A DNA stretch of 64,000 nucleotides from Litoditis marina (lineage: Eukaryota > Nematoda > Chromadorea > Rhabditida > Rhabditidae). The stretch covers positions 12,093,138-12,157,137 of the forward strand of contig OZ038437.1 in assembly GCA_964036275.1 (NCBI GenBank), written 5' to 3'. Positions 33,114-43,708 of this stretch are shown here, one piece after another (positions within the stretch are counted from its first letter, which is position 1; each line of letters begins with the position of its first letter). Both the position numbers and the translations under genes were made by a program. A model generated the notes under the pieces. The model made no database searches, had not been told where the DNA came from, and was given only the letters and a program-made list of their open reading frames with translations.

Positions 33114-36100
33114 CTAGGCCGAGGAAGATTCTGGAAACTGGGCATCCAGGGGGCACAGTTCATCGAAGGCCTCCTGGAATTGAGAAGAAATACATGGGAC
33201 CAAATCATTCATGTAGTTTGATCTCGTTACCCGGAGTTTACTAGCTAGTTCTGATCGAAAAACGGAGAAGTTAAATGAGACAGAGCATGAGTATAGAATA
33301 TAGTTCTGGTCATTCCCACTGAGACTTGGCAACGTGCCACTGAATTTTCCAGCCTATTTTTCACCACTTCGAACTTTTTTCAAATAACTGCAAGTCTCTG
33401 TTAGCGATTGGTCAGTTTAATGAGAACATGTTAATGAAAAATTTCTAAGAGTTCCTATGTCTGTTCTAAGAAATAGTCATCCGAAAATCTTGGCACGCTG
33501 CCAAAGGGTCTTAGTGGGAATGAAACGAACTATTTTCTAGAATAGAATAGATTTGTTCGCGATTCATCACGTGACTTTCCACATTGTTGGATGTGGCACT
33601 CCACTGGAAGAAATAAAAGAAGAGAAATTTAGATGATGAAGAGGGTATTGTGGTTACGCTTTCATAGTGATAGATGCGAACTGACAGTGTTATTTGTTGT
33701 ACGATAGTATTGAACGGAGATTGTACCTGTTTTTCTGGGACAATAGTAGTTATACAATTATGTCAACTTCCAACTCTTGCTTAACCTTTAACAAACCTTC
33801 AGCACTTCTCCTCCATTCTTTAAAGTAGCCAGAACATCGTCTTTGACTTTTGACGAGACATCAGCGGCTGCCACGACTTTCCTGCCAATCTCCCAAATAC
33901 AACGACTGTTACGAGTGGAAAACGCCCTCATACTCAAATCAGTCATTTTCTGAAATTATAGTAATAGAAATAGGTTCAAACTCGTACCAAATGTTTCACT
34001 GTGAGAATTTAAGCTTAAACACAAGAATAAAACAAACTTCAATGATTAACCAAGGAACGAAGCTTAAAGGGGGGCTGCATTGAATTATCAAATAAAAGAT
34101 CGAACTGAGACAGTTCGATATGTGTCCTTTTCTTACTGGAATGTCCAATTCAAAGTTCTATTTTCAAAATTTCACCAACTTTTTGCTTACGGTCAGAGAC
34201 GCAGAGGATAATTTGGAGTGAATGAATATTGATTGCGCGCACTTCTCTGACTCTTGTTTCTTTTCGGGTAACACCGTTAGCCAAACTCGGCATTCAATGC
34301 AGCCCCCCTTTAATCCTACTATGACAAAAGTCGTGGGAGTTGGCCGTCGAAAATCTGGGACTTAGCCGTGGGAAATTAGGTCCAGCGCGTTGCGGTAACG
34401 AACTCCCATTTACCTACCCCTCTAACTGCCAGATTTTCTATGTATGAGTTAAATGCAAAACTTTCGGCGCCGAGCGGACTCGAACTCGCCACACATGTGC
34501 GGGACGAAACTCACTAACTGTTGCACATGATTGCCACGCTGGTAATTGCTTTGCTATGGTAGACATTACGCCCGCGCCCGCCCTACCCCTCTAAGTCCCA
34601 TTTTGTGTACCCCTGTAAGTGCCAGATTATGTGGCCCCGTTCAACTGCCTCTTTTTCGCCAAACTGACTTTCATGTCGAAATTCGATAGGCCACGCCCCC
34701 TTAAGTACCCCTCTAACTGCCCCAGGTTCTGTCTGAGTACTGACTTAAAATGACGATGCTTTTTTGCATTGAATTTGATCTCAAGGACACTATTCTTTTA
34801 GTTGTTCAAACTCGGAAAACCTCAGAATTATTCCAATAATTGAACAACTCTTTCTCTACTCAAACAAAGACAATGTAGAGAAAATAACATTATCTAAAGT
34901 TTTCCACAACCTTTTTGACGTTGAAAACAAACTAAAGAATTCTATAGGTCAATGAACCCCGGCATGTTGTTGTTTCTCTATTATTTACTCGAAATATTGA
35001 AACAAACAAAAACAATAAAAATACTTGAATAAATTTACCTTTTGCAGTTCGTTGAAATGCCGCTTGAAGATTCCCCATTCATAGTCCAACATGCTCTCGT
35101 CACTCAAATGGCAGTCCTCTTGATCAGGCTCCTGTGAATATTATACTGTTATGGTGAGTGCCAGCTTTATAAATTTCTGTCTCTCGCCGGAATCGAACCT
35201 GCGAGCAGAAGTTTTGTAGCAGGGCGCTAACCACTACGCTATTAGAGCACATAACCGGAGAGCGTTCGGATCGAAGACGCGTGCGCGTACACAGCGGAGT
35301 GTGAGACATTCAGTACCCTCCCGCCTTACCGTTGGCAACGACTGTAGTCAACTACATTACTCACGTAAAACATGTTAAACACAGCAGAACTCAGAAACGT
35401 GCAACGAAAAGGTGCACGATACCTCATTACAATTCTAGCTTCTCGTTACTTTTCAATTTACTCCTAGTACAATATTTGTTGTAATGACAACGTGTTTGTC
35501 TCAAAGTAAATGGTCACAGTCGCCGAGAGACACGACAGCTTACTGTACAGTCGTCGCCAATGGAAAGGCGGAAGAGTACTGTATATCTCATTTTCGGCTG
35601 TGTTTTCGATTCCTAATCTTGTCGCTAATGTACTCTCGTAGCGCAGTGGTTACCCGCAGCTACGAATATTTTGCGTACAGGTTCCATTCCAGCTAGAGAC
35701 AGAAACTTATAAGTTTGGCACCCACTATATCTATCATCTGCTGTGTGGAAGTCTCGAGTATTTCCAATACTGTCTGGCTTGCAGAATCCAAACATTGACG
35801 GTACCCTAAAGTGATCAGAGAACTGGTAGTAAGCTGGGTATAGTTAAGGACCGAGAAGTGAAAGTTGAAAAAGACACTGTAATTAAATTTTTGCTGTGTA
35901 GTCTAGTCCCGAATTCTGAGGTGGATCGTCCTATCCCGCTGCTATTGTAGTTTGATCCCGTTGCTTCTCATTTGGAATTCGTGAGTCACCCGGTATCGAG
36001 ATCAGACTACGAGATCAAACTACAAAGATCATTTGTTGAATCCCACTCACCTCTGTCTTCCGATCAGCCCCATTCTCTCGCACGGTTTCTAAGAACATCT

Positions 36101-38026
36101 TCTTCTTTTCCCTTGTTTCATCGCTCAGTTTGGTCAGTTTTCCAGCAGTATTTTCCAATTCCCCTTTAGTTTTGACCATTCTCTGATTCAGTTCATGATT
36201 CTCGTTCTCGATCTTGAAATGCAAAAAAATCGGATACCCATGAAAGAGATTCAGTTTTATTATTAGAAACGTAATGTATGGAATTGTCGGAAATAGTCAA
36301 AACTGAATTTTTCGGATAAAAAACCAGTTTCGTAGAGTTGATCGGCCAATTATACAAATACACGTAACCTTCTTTTGAGGAAGGTCTTCAGAAAGATAGA
36401 AATCACCGGTGTATAGAAAAAATAGGAAAGTCCCTACTTCTTCTCAATTCTCAACCTCAAACCTTACCTTTTCAACGTGCTCTTTCCTCTGTTGGTTTTC
36501 GGTCTTCAAGCGCTCATTTTCGTCTTTGAGCTCCTCATTCTGCAATATGAATCAGAGTCCGTATGCTAGAAGATCCCGGCCCCTTTATCCCATTCTGCGT
36601 CTCTCGCTTCGCCTCACTATTTCTCGTCTTTTACATTCCGGCGAGATGTCAGAGCAGAGAAGTAGCGTATGTTTGAGGAGACGCAGGATGGGATGAAGGT
36701 GTCGGGAACTTCTAGCAAACGTACTCAGGTGTTTGAGCAGTGTACGAATGAACATTATTTTCATATTACAAAACTATAAGATGAAATTGCGTAAAATTTC
36801 TGCAAATTTGTTCACTGCTTAACAAAAAAATGTGTCTCATATGTCTATGTCTAGTCTGCTCGGAAACTCTGTAGCAACTGTTGCTCAGTGAAATTGGCAG
36901 AGTCTAAATTGTTGGAAAATTCAGTTCGGGAAAATTGTATTTCCTATTATCAGGGAAGCTTGAGGGGAACCAGGTTTTTTGTATTTATTGCACCAACCTC
37001 TTTTTTGAGATCTTCACACAACTGTCGCAACTTGGTCAACTCTGCCTGATCATTTGTTGTTTCCTTCTGCTCAGCAGTATATTTTTCAGAGGCATCCTGA
37101 TAATAGGGAACAGTGAATATTTCAATGAAGACAGGTCTTATTTCAGAAATTGTCCTGTGAACAATTTGTTTTTATGAAATGCAAGCGATTAAACTGACTC
37201 AATTTCACCTACTCTGAATGGGGTGACTTTCTACAACACAACTTTTTGAAACATCACTTTCCACACAACGTTGTAGTTTGGTCGGATGAGCACATAGCAC
37301 ATTTTTGCAAGGTGTCACATTACAAAACAGCAACAAGTTTTAGAAATCTTAATACGAATGTCAATAATGGCCACAATTATGCATCGATTGCCTATTACTG
37401 AAAAAGACGAACGGGTGGACTTTTACTACTGTTCAAAACATCCCGTTTCAAAATTTGGCCAATTTACTGTAGAATCGGGTCCTGTCTGAAAAGAACAACA
37501 GACCAGTCACTAGGGAACGAGATCAGGGTACGTATGCTAGAACATCCCGGCCCCTTCATCCCAACCGGCGTCTCTTGCTTTAGCGCACTATTTCGCAAGT
37601 CTCGTATCTCGGCCGGATGATAGAGCACAGAAATAGTGTAAATTTAGTGAGACGCAGGTTGGGATGAAAATCCCGGGATTTTCATGAATACGGCCACAGT
37701 TGGAACAGACAATCGAACCACCACCCGGTTCTCCCATGAACGGTTCGATCCGAACTGCAAACCAAACCAATCTGACTGAACGAGAACCGAGTCAGTCTCA
37801 GCTCCAGTGAGGTTCGCGGTTCGGTTCGAGAAAAAGACGGTTCTAGGATGAGTTTACAATGATAACTGATAAAAAGTTAAAAGATGACCTCGTTGGAATA
37901 AAGGTCATCCTCCACCATTTCACCGTTCACATCAAAACCATCAACAATTTTGAGGGAAGGAATCTTCTTGAAGATAATCGCTCTGGAAATAAAAATGAAA
38001 ATAATAATAATAATAATAATATTAAT

Positions 38027-38081
<55 letters not shown>

Positions 38082-41000
38082 TTAATAAAGTAGCGCAAAT
38101 GGGTAACGGAGCTAAAGACACCAGTACTTTACCGTTTTAAGTAACATGTTTATTTAAAGCAGGACGATTATATGGACCAGTCTAGTGTCATCGGTCCTTT
38201 GAACCGCAATTGAAACATTCATTGCAGTTTAAAGGACTGGGATCGGACCACATAATCGTCCTTCTTTGATGCTCTGATTACGAGTATGAAAAGGCGGATT
38301 ACAGAAGCAACCGGGTTGATATCAACCAAAAGTCATCCCGGTTGCTTTTGTAAAGAAAACTCGGTTGATTTCCAAGGCAACCAAAAAGTAACCGAATTGC
38401 TTCTAAGAAGCAACAAACCTCGTATTACAAAAGCAACCTGTTTGATAATAAAATCAAAAAGCTCAATTACTTCACACAACTCGGTTGCTTTTGTGAAAAA
38501 AAGTTTGGTTGTTTCTAGAAAGCACATCGGTTGCTTTTCGGTTGATGTCAACCCGGTTGCTTGTGTAATTGGCCTGAAAAAACTACAAACCTACTAGCTG
38601 CGTTGCCATTATCACCTTCGTAGAAGTCCAACCTGGCGAGAACGCTGCTCTTGAAAACAGTCAACTCGTTGTACTCACCGATACTCACAGAGAATTAATA
38701 TTCGGGGATTTTTCAGGATCCGTTCGGGGTACCGTCATCAATCGTTCGGGGTACGATTCATGAAACGTTCACCGAACGATTGATGACGGGACGGTGAACA
38801 AACCCTGAAAAAACCCTGAAATTTCCCGGTTGTTATCTAACAATTACTCAGTAAAAATTAATACGATTTTTTTTGTTAAAAGTATTTTTCGCAAATATTA
38901 TCAAAAAAACATTTTTAGAAAAAAATATTTTCCTAAAAAAATATTTTCAAAAATATTATTAAATTTTGAGACAGAAAAGTTCATTAAAGAAAGACTAAAG
39001 TAAAACTTCAGAACTTCATTATATCTTTTCTGTCCATCTTCAGACTTCGAAGTTGAGCTGGCTTTTTACGAATATCAAATCAGGGCACCCCTGGCCGCGC
39101 CGTATCTAGTACTGGTTACGCGATTGCCGCGGCAAAGGGCTTCTTCAGGATTCCCACCCAGTTTTAACCCTGACAAAGTACCGTCAGTTCACCGTCCGTT
39201 CAATGTCTTGACACCGAACATTTTTTTCGGCGTTTTATCAGCGTAAAATCTCTGAAATTTCCGTGTTTTTTCATTGATTTTACCCTGAATTTTCCCTGAA
39301 CCTCCGTTCATTGAAACATAACTGCTTTTTCGGGGTTCGTTCAGGCAGAATTCAGCGAATTTTCAGTGTTCGTTCGGTGTTTCAATCTTGAAATATTCCT
39401 GAAAGATCCCTGAACAAGGCGTTCCCTGAACGTACGGTGATTTTTCACCAACCCAAGATTTCCTATGTATGAACATAAAAATATAAGTTCGATATCAAAA
39501 ATATTTGTATATTAGTAAAAAGTGGGGGAACCAACAAATGTGTGAGTTGTGTTTGGTTCGACCTCGATATCAGCAAAAAGTGAACGATACGAATTGCTGT
39601 GATACTGTAGCAGAAGTATTCTGCAAAAATAGAACAATACAAATGTTGCACAATGGTTCACGAAGCCCGCATGATATTTCTGAAATTGCCGAAGGGTATT
39701 TCATGTGTGCTTTGACGACATGCGTGCGTTGTGAACCATTGTGCAACATTTGTATTGTTCTATTTTTGCAGAATACTTCTGCTACAGTATCACAGCAATT
39801 CGTATCGTTCACTTTTTGCTGATATCGAGGTCGAACCAAACACAACTCACACATTTGTTGGTTCCCCCACTTTTTACTAATTGTCCTTTTTTTGCTAGTT
39901 GTACTCCTACAACTTCATATGTTGCCTATTCACAGAAGGAATCTTGTAAACTCATTATATTATTATGGAAATCTCAGTTTTGTGTGTGCACGAAGCCGAA
40001 TGCAGACCATAAAATTGCTGATGTTGTAATATAACGCAGGTTACTGGCTCTGTGACTATCAACAACTGAACAAAAACGCTAAACGTTCCGATTGACATGT
40101 ACACCGCTTTTAGCGGCGATAAGCGATGGGGATTGGCGCCATTGACAAATCTACAATTAGAGACACCAACTCACTTACAATATAGCCATTATTTCCAATA
40201 CCACATCAAAAACCTTCGTTGAAACTTTTTTTCATTCCTGCGTCAATTGACACACGCGTCTGGCGCCAGAACGAAACTAAATTTTCTAGGTTTTTGAGCT
40301 ACCAGTACACACTACATGTGTCAATTACTGATTGGAGCAATATTCAAACTATTCAATTGTCAGTTTCGTGTGTTTTTGTTTTGGCGCCATTTGGCGTCTG
40401 TTCCGAGCCAGACGATAAAATTCGATTTTGAATTTGTGGATCTTTATTTCACATTGGAATATTCAATATCTGTTAACTTGAAACAGTTTGATTGACGATA
40501 ACCGATATTTTTCCAACTTTGGCGCCAATTGGCGCCAGCGCACAATGCCAACAGAACTTTCTTTGATTTTCAGATTGAGCATCTTACTTGCCATGTGATA
40601 GTTATTTAGTGTACCGAATTTCAGACGATTCCATTGACGCTGTCGTGAGTTTGGGTTTTGGCGCCATCTGGCGCCTGGTTCGAGCGCCAGAAGAAAAATT
40701 TCAGTTTTGGAAAAAGACTTTCACACTTTCCACCAGATTATTCAATTTCTATTAGTGTTCAACATTTTAATTGATGATAAATAGTGTTTTGCCGTTTTTG
40801 GCGCCTATTGGCGCCAGCGCCGGGCGCCAATGGTGATGTATTCATCTCATATTTGGCGCGACGGGCTAACTTTTGCATTATAACTCATGTTTCAAATTTC
40901 AGCTAAATCGGTTCGGTAGTTTTTCCAATAGTGGTTTTGGCGCCTATTGGCGCCCGCGCCCGGCGCCAGAGATTACATATACATTTCATACTTGGCGCGA

Positions 41001-42727
41001 CGAGCTAACTTTTGCCATAGAATAGGTGTTTCAAATTTCAGCCAAATCGGTTCAGTAGTTTTTCCACTACGATGTGGACAGAATTCCGTGAGGGACGAGG
41101 GACGAGGGACGAGGGAGGAGGGACGAGGGACGAATTACGGCGGAACTTTTCAACAACGACACGAAACCATAACTCAGGCGAAAATAATCCGATTTGGCTG
41201 AAATTTTCACACAATGTTCAATTCGTGATTCTCTAACGTTCTCTCTTTTTAGTTTTCGAAAAAAGAATATGTTTGAAGATTTTTGTTAATTAAAAGGAAA
41301 AAATGAGTCCGCAATGGCCAAACCAAAGACAACTCACGCAGAGCGCTTCGCGCTCCGCGCGATAGATAGAGCGTCTGAAGAGTAAATATCCGCTGATTCT
41401 CGAAAAGAGAGAAATATTCAGCAAATGGCCACCAAGTGACTCTCAAACGGCTAATAAACAATTATGGCAAGTTAATGGAAAAATGAAAAACTGCTACTGT
41501 TTCTGTCAATTTACCACACTACTACCAAAATACTAGTTGTTTGGTGCAGTTTAGTGGGTAATTAATCCAGTTTACGGATAAAAATGCTGTATGGAATATC
41601 AGCTCTGAAGAATGTAGCTGAAACTAGAGATTGGTTACAGAAATTTTAGAATTTTATGTGTGAACCAATGAACCGTCAATAAATAACTATTTCTTCTTCG
41701 ACTTACTAGTTATTGATCAGATTGAGATGAAGCAGTTGCGGACAGTTCTGCGCGATTAGACCGAAATTTTTCGAAATTTTGTTTCCAGATATATCCAACT
41801 TCTTTAGGCGAGGCAGCTTGGGGAGGCCTTTCAGTGATGTGAGACCGACGTTGCTCATGCTCAGTGACTGAAAGCAGAATATAATTTTTTTAAGTATGTC
41901 AGGCTCTACGGTTTCTCGCTTCACGTCTTTTTTCGGTTACCTACTCCTCGCAGGTAACCGGATTATCGAAAAGAGGTTACAAAAAAATAAGGTTGCCAGA
42001 AACTTTTCCAAAAATATTTCAAGTCGGAACAGCCAGGTGATAACTGCAGGTACAGGTCAACAAATAGTAATGGCGACACATTAGATAGTTTCTCTCGTGA
42101 TGTATGGATGGAACAAGCTCTATAGTCGTTGCCAACGGAAAGGCAGGAGGGTACTGTATATCTAACTTTCCGCTGTGTACACACACACATGTCTTCGATT
42201 CCAAAATATGCACGTTATGTACTCTCAATAGCGCAGTGGTTAACGGCCTGTTACGAATCTTTTGCTCGCAGATTCTATTCCGGTGAGAGACAGAAATTTA
42301 TAAACTTGGCACCCCCTATAATAGTTACTCATAGGGACGATGCTGGTGTATTCTATAACTAACCGGGTTTATAACTAACCTAAGCTCGCAGTTAGCTAAA
42401 ATAGCTGATGCGTTCATAGAAAACCAATTTAAAGAAAACCCTGCGGTATGCCTGTGAGAAATGTAACATTCGTTTGTTCAGATGTGGCATCTTATGGTAT
42501 CGAACTGGTTTGACTTTCTATTCAATCATCTGGATTAGAAGAGAATAGGTTCGCGAAAAGGGCAAAAGAAAGTAGAACAACATGAAAATTACCTCAAGAT
42601 TGACGAGTTTGTCGTTCAATCCAGTGATTTCGGTTGCTTTGCAATTGTCGAAAGTCAACTCTCGGACCTCCGACAGGTCGCGCCCCTGCAGCTGCAACTT
42701 GTAACTGTCCTCCATGCTAACAGACAT
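33114..42727 (-). CDS. ANP32-like leucine-rich repeat protein with C-terminal coiled coil
   Basis: Exons in order on the reverse strand: 42727-42593, 41867-41707, 38683-38591, 37982-37889, 37096-36998, 36539-36468, 36212-36051, 35131-35039, 33949-33797, 33173-33114 (TAG); all phases agree and give 373 residues. Residues ~1-150 match the ANP32 layout: RELTFDNCKATEITGL, NVGLTSLKGLPKLPRLKKLD, NKISKNF, then LKIVDGFD as the C-terminal cap. ANP32 proteins regulate chromatin, PP2A and RNA. Instead of the usual long Asp/Glu tail, residues ~160-270 are heptad-like (ELKDENERLKTENQQRKEH; IENENHELNQRM), predicted coiled coil. A ~100-residue ending of unknown type follows. The start is chosen because a TTTCTAG acceptor touches the ATG. 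Introns host many repeats. The LRR call is strong; cellular role is inferred only from the LRR part. Confidence 0.8.
33300..33532. mobile_element. MITE-like element family A, copy 2
   Basis: Starts TAGTTCTGGTCATTCCC, ends GGGAATGAAACGAACTAT. The inner pair is TTGGCAACGTGCC and GGCACGCTGCCAA. It lies in the last intron of the ANP32-like gene. Confidence 0.75.
33536..33660 (+). repeat. dispersed repeat family G, copy 3
   Basis: AGATTTGTTCGC then CACGTGACTTTCCACAT, GGATGTGGCACTCCACTGGA and GGGTATTGTGGTTACGC, matching the copies at 7915 and 14722. Confidence 0.55.
34064..34313. mobile_element. MITE-like element family E with 20-bp terminal inverted repeats
   Basis: Left end TTAAAGGGGGGCTGCATTGA, right end TCAATGCAGCCCCCCTTTAA, a perfect inverted pair about 250 bp apart, with no coding between. 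TTAA at the outer edges may be the target duplication (inference). Only one copy was seen. Confidence 0.75.
34330..34745. repeat. CCCCTCTAACTGCC-type degenerate repeats with tRNA-like insert
   Basis: TACCCCTCTAA(C/G)TGCC words recur at about 34416, 34585, 34606 and 34706. Between them, 34464-34538 on the reverse strand has GGCGAGTTCGAGTCCGC (B-box-like) followed by TCGGCGCCG, related to the tRNA-like sequence at 25361. Confidence 0.4.
35149..35347 (-). repeat. tRNA-like terminal-repeat element, copy 7
   Basis: Reverse-strand full-length copy with CTCTCGCCGGAATCGAACCT, GGCGCTAACCACTACGCTA and CCGCCTTACCGTTGGCAACG. It sits only ~18 bp from an exon end of the ANP32-like gene (35131). Confidence 0.8.
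35547..35732 (+). repeat. tRNA-like terminal-repeat element, copy 8
   Basis: ACAGTCGTCGCCAATGGAAA head, CTCGTAGCGCAGTGGTTA, TACAGGTTCCATTCC (degenerate B box) and TTTGGCACCCACTATAT end. Confidence 0.75.
35946..36024. mobile_element. micro-hairpin element, copy 3
   Basis: Starts TGTAGTTTGATCCC, ends GAGATCAAACTACA, with an extra GATCAGACTAC just inside the right end. Its right end lies 27 bp from the donor of the 36051-36212 exon. Confidence 0.6.
36555..36727. mobile_element. MITE-like element family B, copy 2
   Basis: Contains CCGTATGCTAGAAGATCCCG, CGTCTCTCGCTTCG, GAGACGCAGGATGGGATGAA and TTCTAGCAAACGTACTC, matching the hairpin at 10556-10728. Confidence 0.8.
37527..37692. mobile_element. 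MITE-like element family B, copy 3
   Basis: Contains GTACGTATGCTAGAACATCC, ATCCCAACCGGCGTCTC and GAGACGCAGGTTGGGATGAA. The right end (TTTTCATGAATACGG) is unlike copies 1 and 2 but like a diverged copy near 27418-27550. Confidence 0.7.
37996..38095. repeat. (AAT)n microsatellite
   Basis: About 30 AAT units with a few ATT interruptions. Poly-Asn and poly-Ile open frames over it are artefacts. It lies just upstream of the 37889-37982 exon on the reverse strand. Confidence 0.9.
38156..38269. mobile_element. MITE-like element family C, copy 1
   Basis: Left AAAGCAGGACGATTATATGG and right CCACATAATCGTCCTTCTTT are inverted. Inside, TCCTTTGAACCGCAATTG pairs loosely with CATTGCAGTTTAAAGGA, so nearly the whole ~114 bp can fold on itself. 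The second copy is at 52810-52931. Confidence 0.8.
38290..38575. repeat. AGCAACC / GGTTGCT inverted-word array
   Basis: About fourteen AAGCAACC or GGTTGCTT words occur in both directions, typically GCAACCGGGTTG-like, so the block can form many small hairpins. It ends next to the exon at 38591-38683. Confidence 0.65.
38690..39440. repeat. CGTTCGGGG / GTTCACCG degenerate repeat region
   Basis: Words such as CGTTCGGGGTAC, CGTTCACCGAACG, CCGTCAGTTCACCGTCCG and CCCTGAAC recur in both orientations. No coding was seen. It occupies an intron of the ANP32-like gene. Confidence 0.5.
39511..39881. repeat. perfect 151-bp inverted repeat with 69-bp loop
   Basis: Left arm 39511-39661 and right arm 39731-39881 are exact reverse complements as far as I can read. 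Mirrored frames encode identical peptides in two different reading frames, which independently indicates DNA identity. Ends are ATTAGTAAAAAGTGGGGGAA and its complement. The loop 39662-39730 has GCCCGCATG and CATGCGTGC. No known domain is encoded. It lies in an intron of the ANP32-like gene. Confidence 0.92.
40080..41080. repeat. GGCGCC-rich diverging tandem repeats
   Basis: GGCGCC occurs more than fifteen times, usually as TTGGCGCC(A/T)ATTGGCGCC. The last two units (about 40797-40930 and 40931-41065) are clear tandem copies sharing TTGGCGCGACG.GCTAACTTT and TTTCAAATTTCAGC. Earlier units near 40130, 40262, 40380, 40520 and 40660 are more decayed. Confidence 0.7.
41094..41135. repeat. GGGACGA heptamer array
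   Basis: Six to seven units of GAGGGAC / GGGACGA in tandem with one GGGAGGA variant. Confidence 0.8.
42120..42320 (+). repeat. tRNA-like terminal-repeat element, copy 9
   Basis: TATAGTCGTTGCCAACGGAA head, TCAATAGCGCAGTGGTTAAC, GCAGATTCTATTCCGG (damaged B box), end GGCACCCCCTATA. Confidence 0.75.
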
Positions 42728-42794
42728 CTAGAAACACATATATGAACAAATCTACATACATATATTATTGAAAGTTTAACTTTTCCAAAACAAA

Positions 42795-42895
42795 TATGAG
42801 AAAGAGAGAGTGAGAGACAGCCAGATAGAGGTAGAGATAGAGAGGGAGAGAGAGAAATGAAGAGAAAGAGAAAGAGAACGAGAGAAAGAAGACGT
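42795..42895. repeat. GA microsatellite
   Basis: Degenerate GA-rich tract just upstream (reverse strand) of the ANP32-like start codon region. Confidence 0.75.
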
Positions 42896-42926
42896 GTGTG
42901 AGCTACCAAATGACGGCGATACCATT

Positions 42927-43126
42927 TATAGTCGTCGACAACGGAAAGGCGGGAGCATACTGTACATCTCACTTTCCGCTGTGTACACACACTTGTCTTC
43001 GATTCCTAAGCTGGCCGGTTATGTACTCTAAAAGCGCAGTGGTGAGCGCCCTGCTACGTAACTTTTGCTCGCAGGTTCGATTCCGGCGAGAGACACAAAT
43101 TTGTAAAATTGGCACTCACTATATAG
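42927..43126 (+). repeat. tRNA-like terminal-repeat element, copy 10
   Basis: TATAGTCGTCGACAACGGAA head, AAAAGCGCAGTGGTGAGCGC, CAGGTTCGATTCCGG (intact B box), end GGCACTCACTATATA. It lies about 200 bp upstream of the ANP32-like start. Confidence 0.8.
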
Positions 43127-43645
43127 AGGGGCCGGGCTAACCTAGATCAGACGACAATGACTGGCCGACCAAACTACAAATATAACAGATATTCTTGCCA
43201 CCCTCAGACGCAATTTTTGGCGCATCCAAGTTTTTTGCTCAGCTTTCGTCGGAAACTCATAGAATGGTTACTGTTTCAGTGTCGTTCCGACCAAAGATAC
43301 AAGATACCGGGTTTCATAATTGCATCACAACTACAAGAAGTTACCTGATCATATAGCTACGGGTAGAGAATATCTAATCTACGTTCAATTTTGATAATCT
43401 ATAATTGTGAATGAATCGCTATAAAGTGACAAACTGATGAACATATTTTTTGCAGCAGAGCTACAGGACACAAACTTACCGAGTAGAAATGAGCAACCGT
43501 TCAGTAACCAAGTATTTACGAAAAATGAGAAGTCTTCTTTACGTAGACTTGTTCACGTCGTATTCTAAGCGAAAAACTTTGCGATAAGACGCAACCAATT
43601 CGTGATCTACTTTCTTTCGGATACACGGTGTGATCAAATCTTTTT

Positions 43646-43708
43646 TGTAGTTTGATGTCATTACACGCCACAATTTTCGACCGAAAAGCGACCTGATCAA
43701 ACTACAAA
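43646..43708. mobile_element. micro-hairpin element, copy 4
   Basis: Starts TTGTAGTTTGATG and ends TGATCAAACTACAA, ~63 bp. Further single GATCAAACTAC words lie at 43893 and 44017, inside a short tandem duplication (43790-43905 and 43915-44030) sharing TATGCAGCAGGCTGGCGAGT-like sequence. Confidence 0.6.

Noticed and set aside
37859..38140. Asn-rich 93-codon frame
   Set aside because: Translation of an AAT microsatellite; the true exon here lies on the reverse strand and continues an LRR cap in phase.
39505..39854. Two mirrored 'genes' beginning MCELCLVRPRYQQK on opposite strands
   Set aside because: They are the same DNA read on both arms of the perfect inverted repeat; no splice signals or family match.
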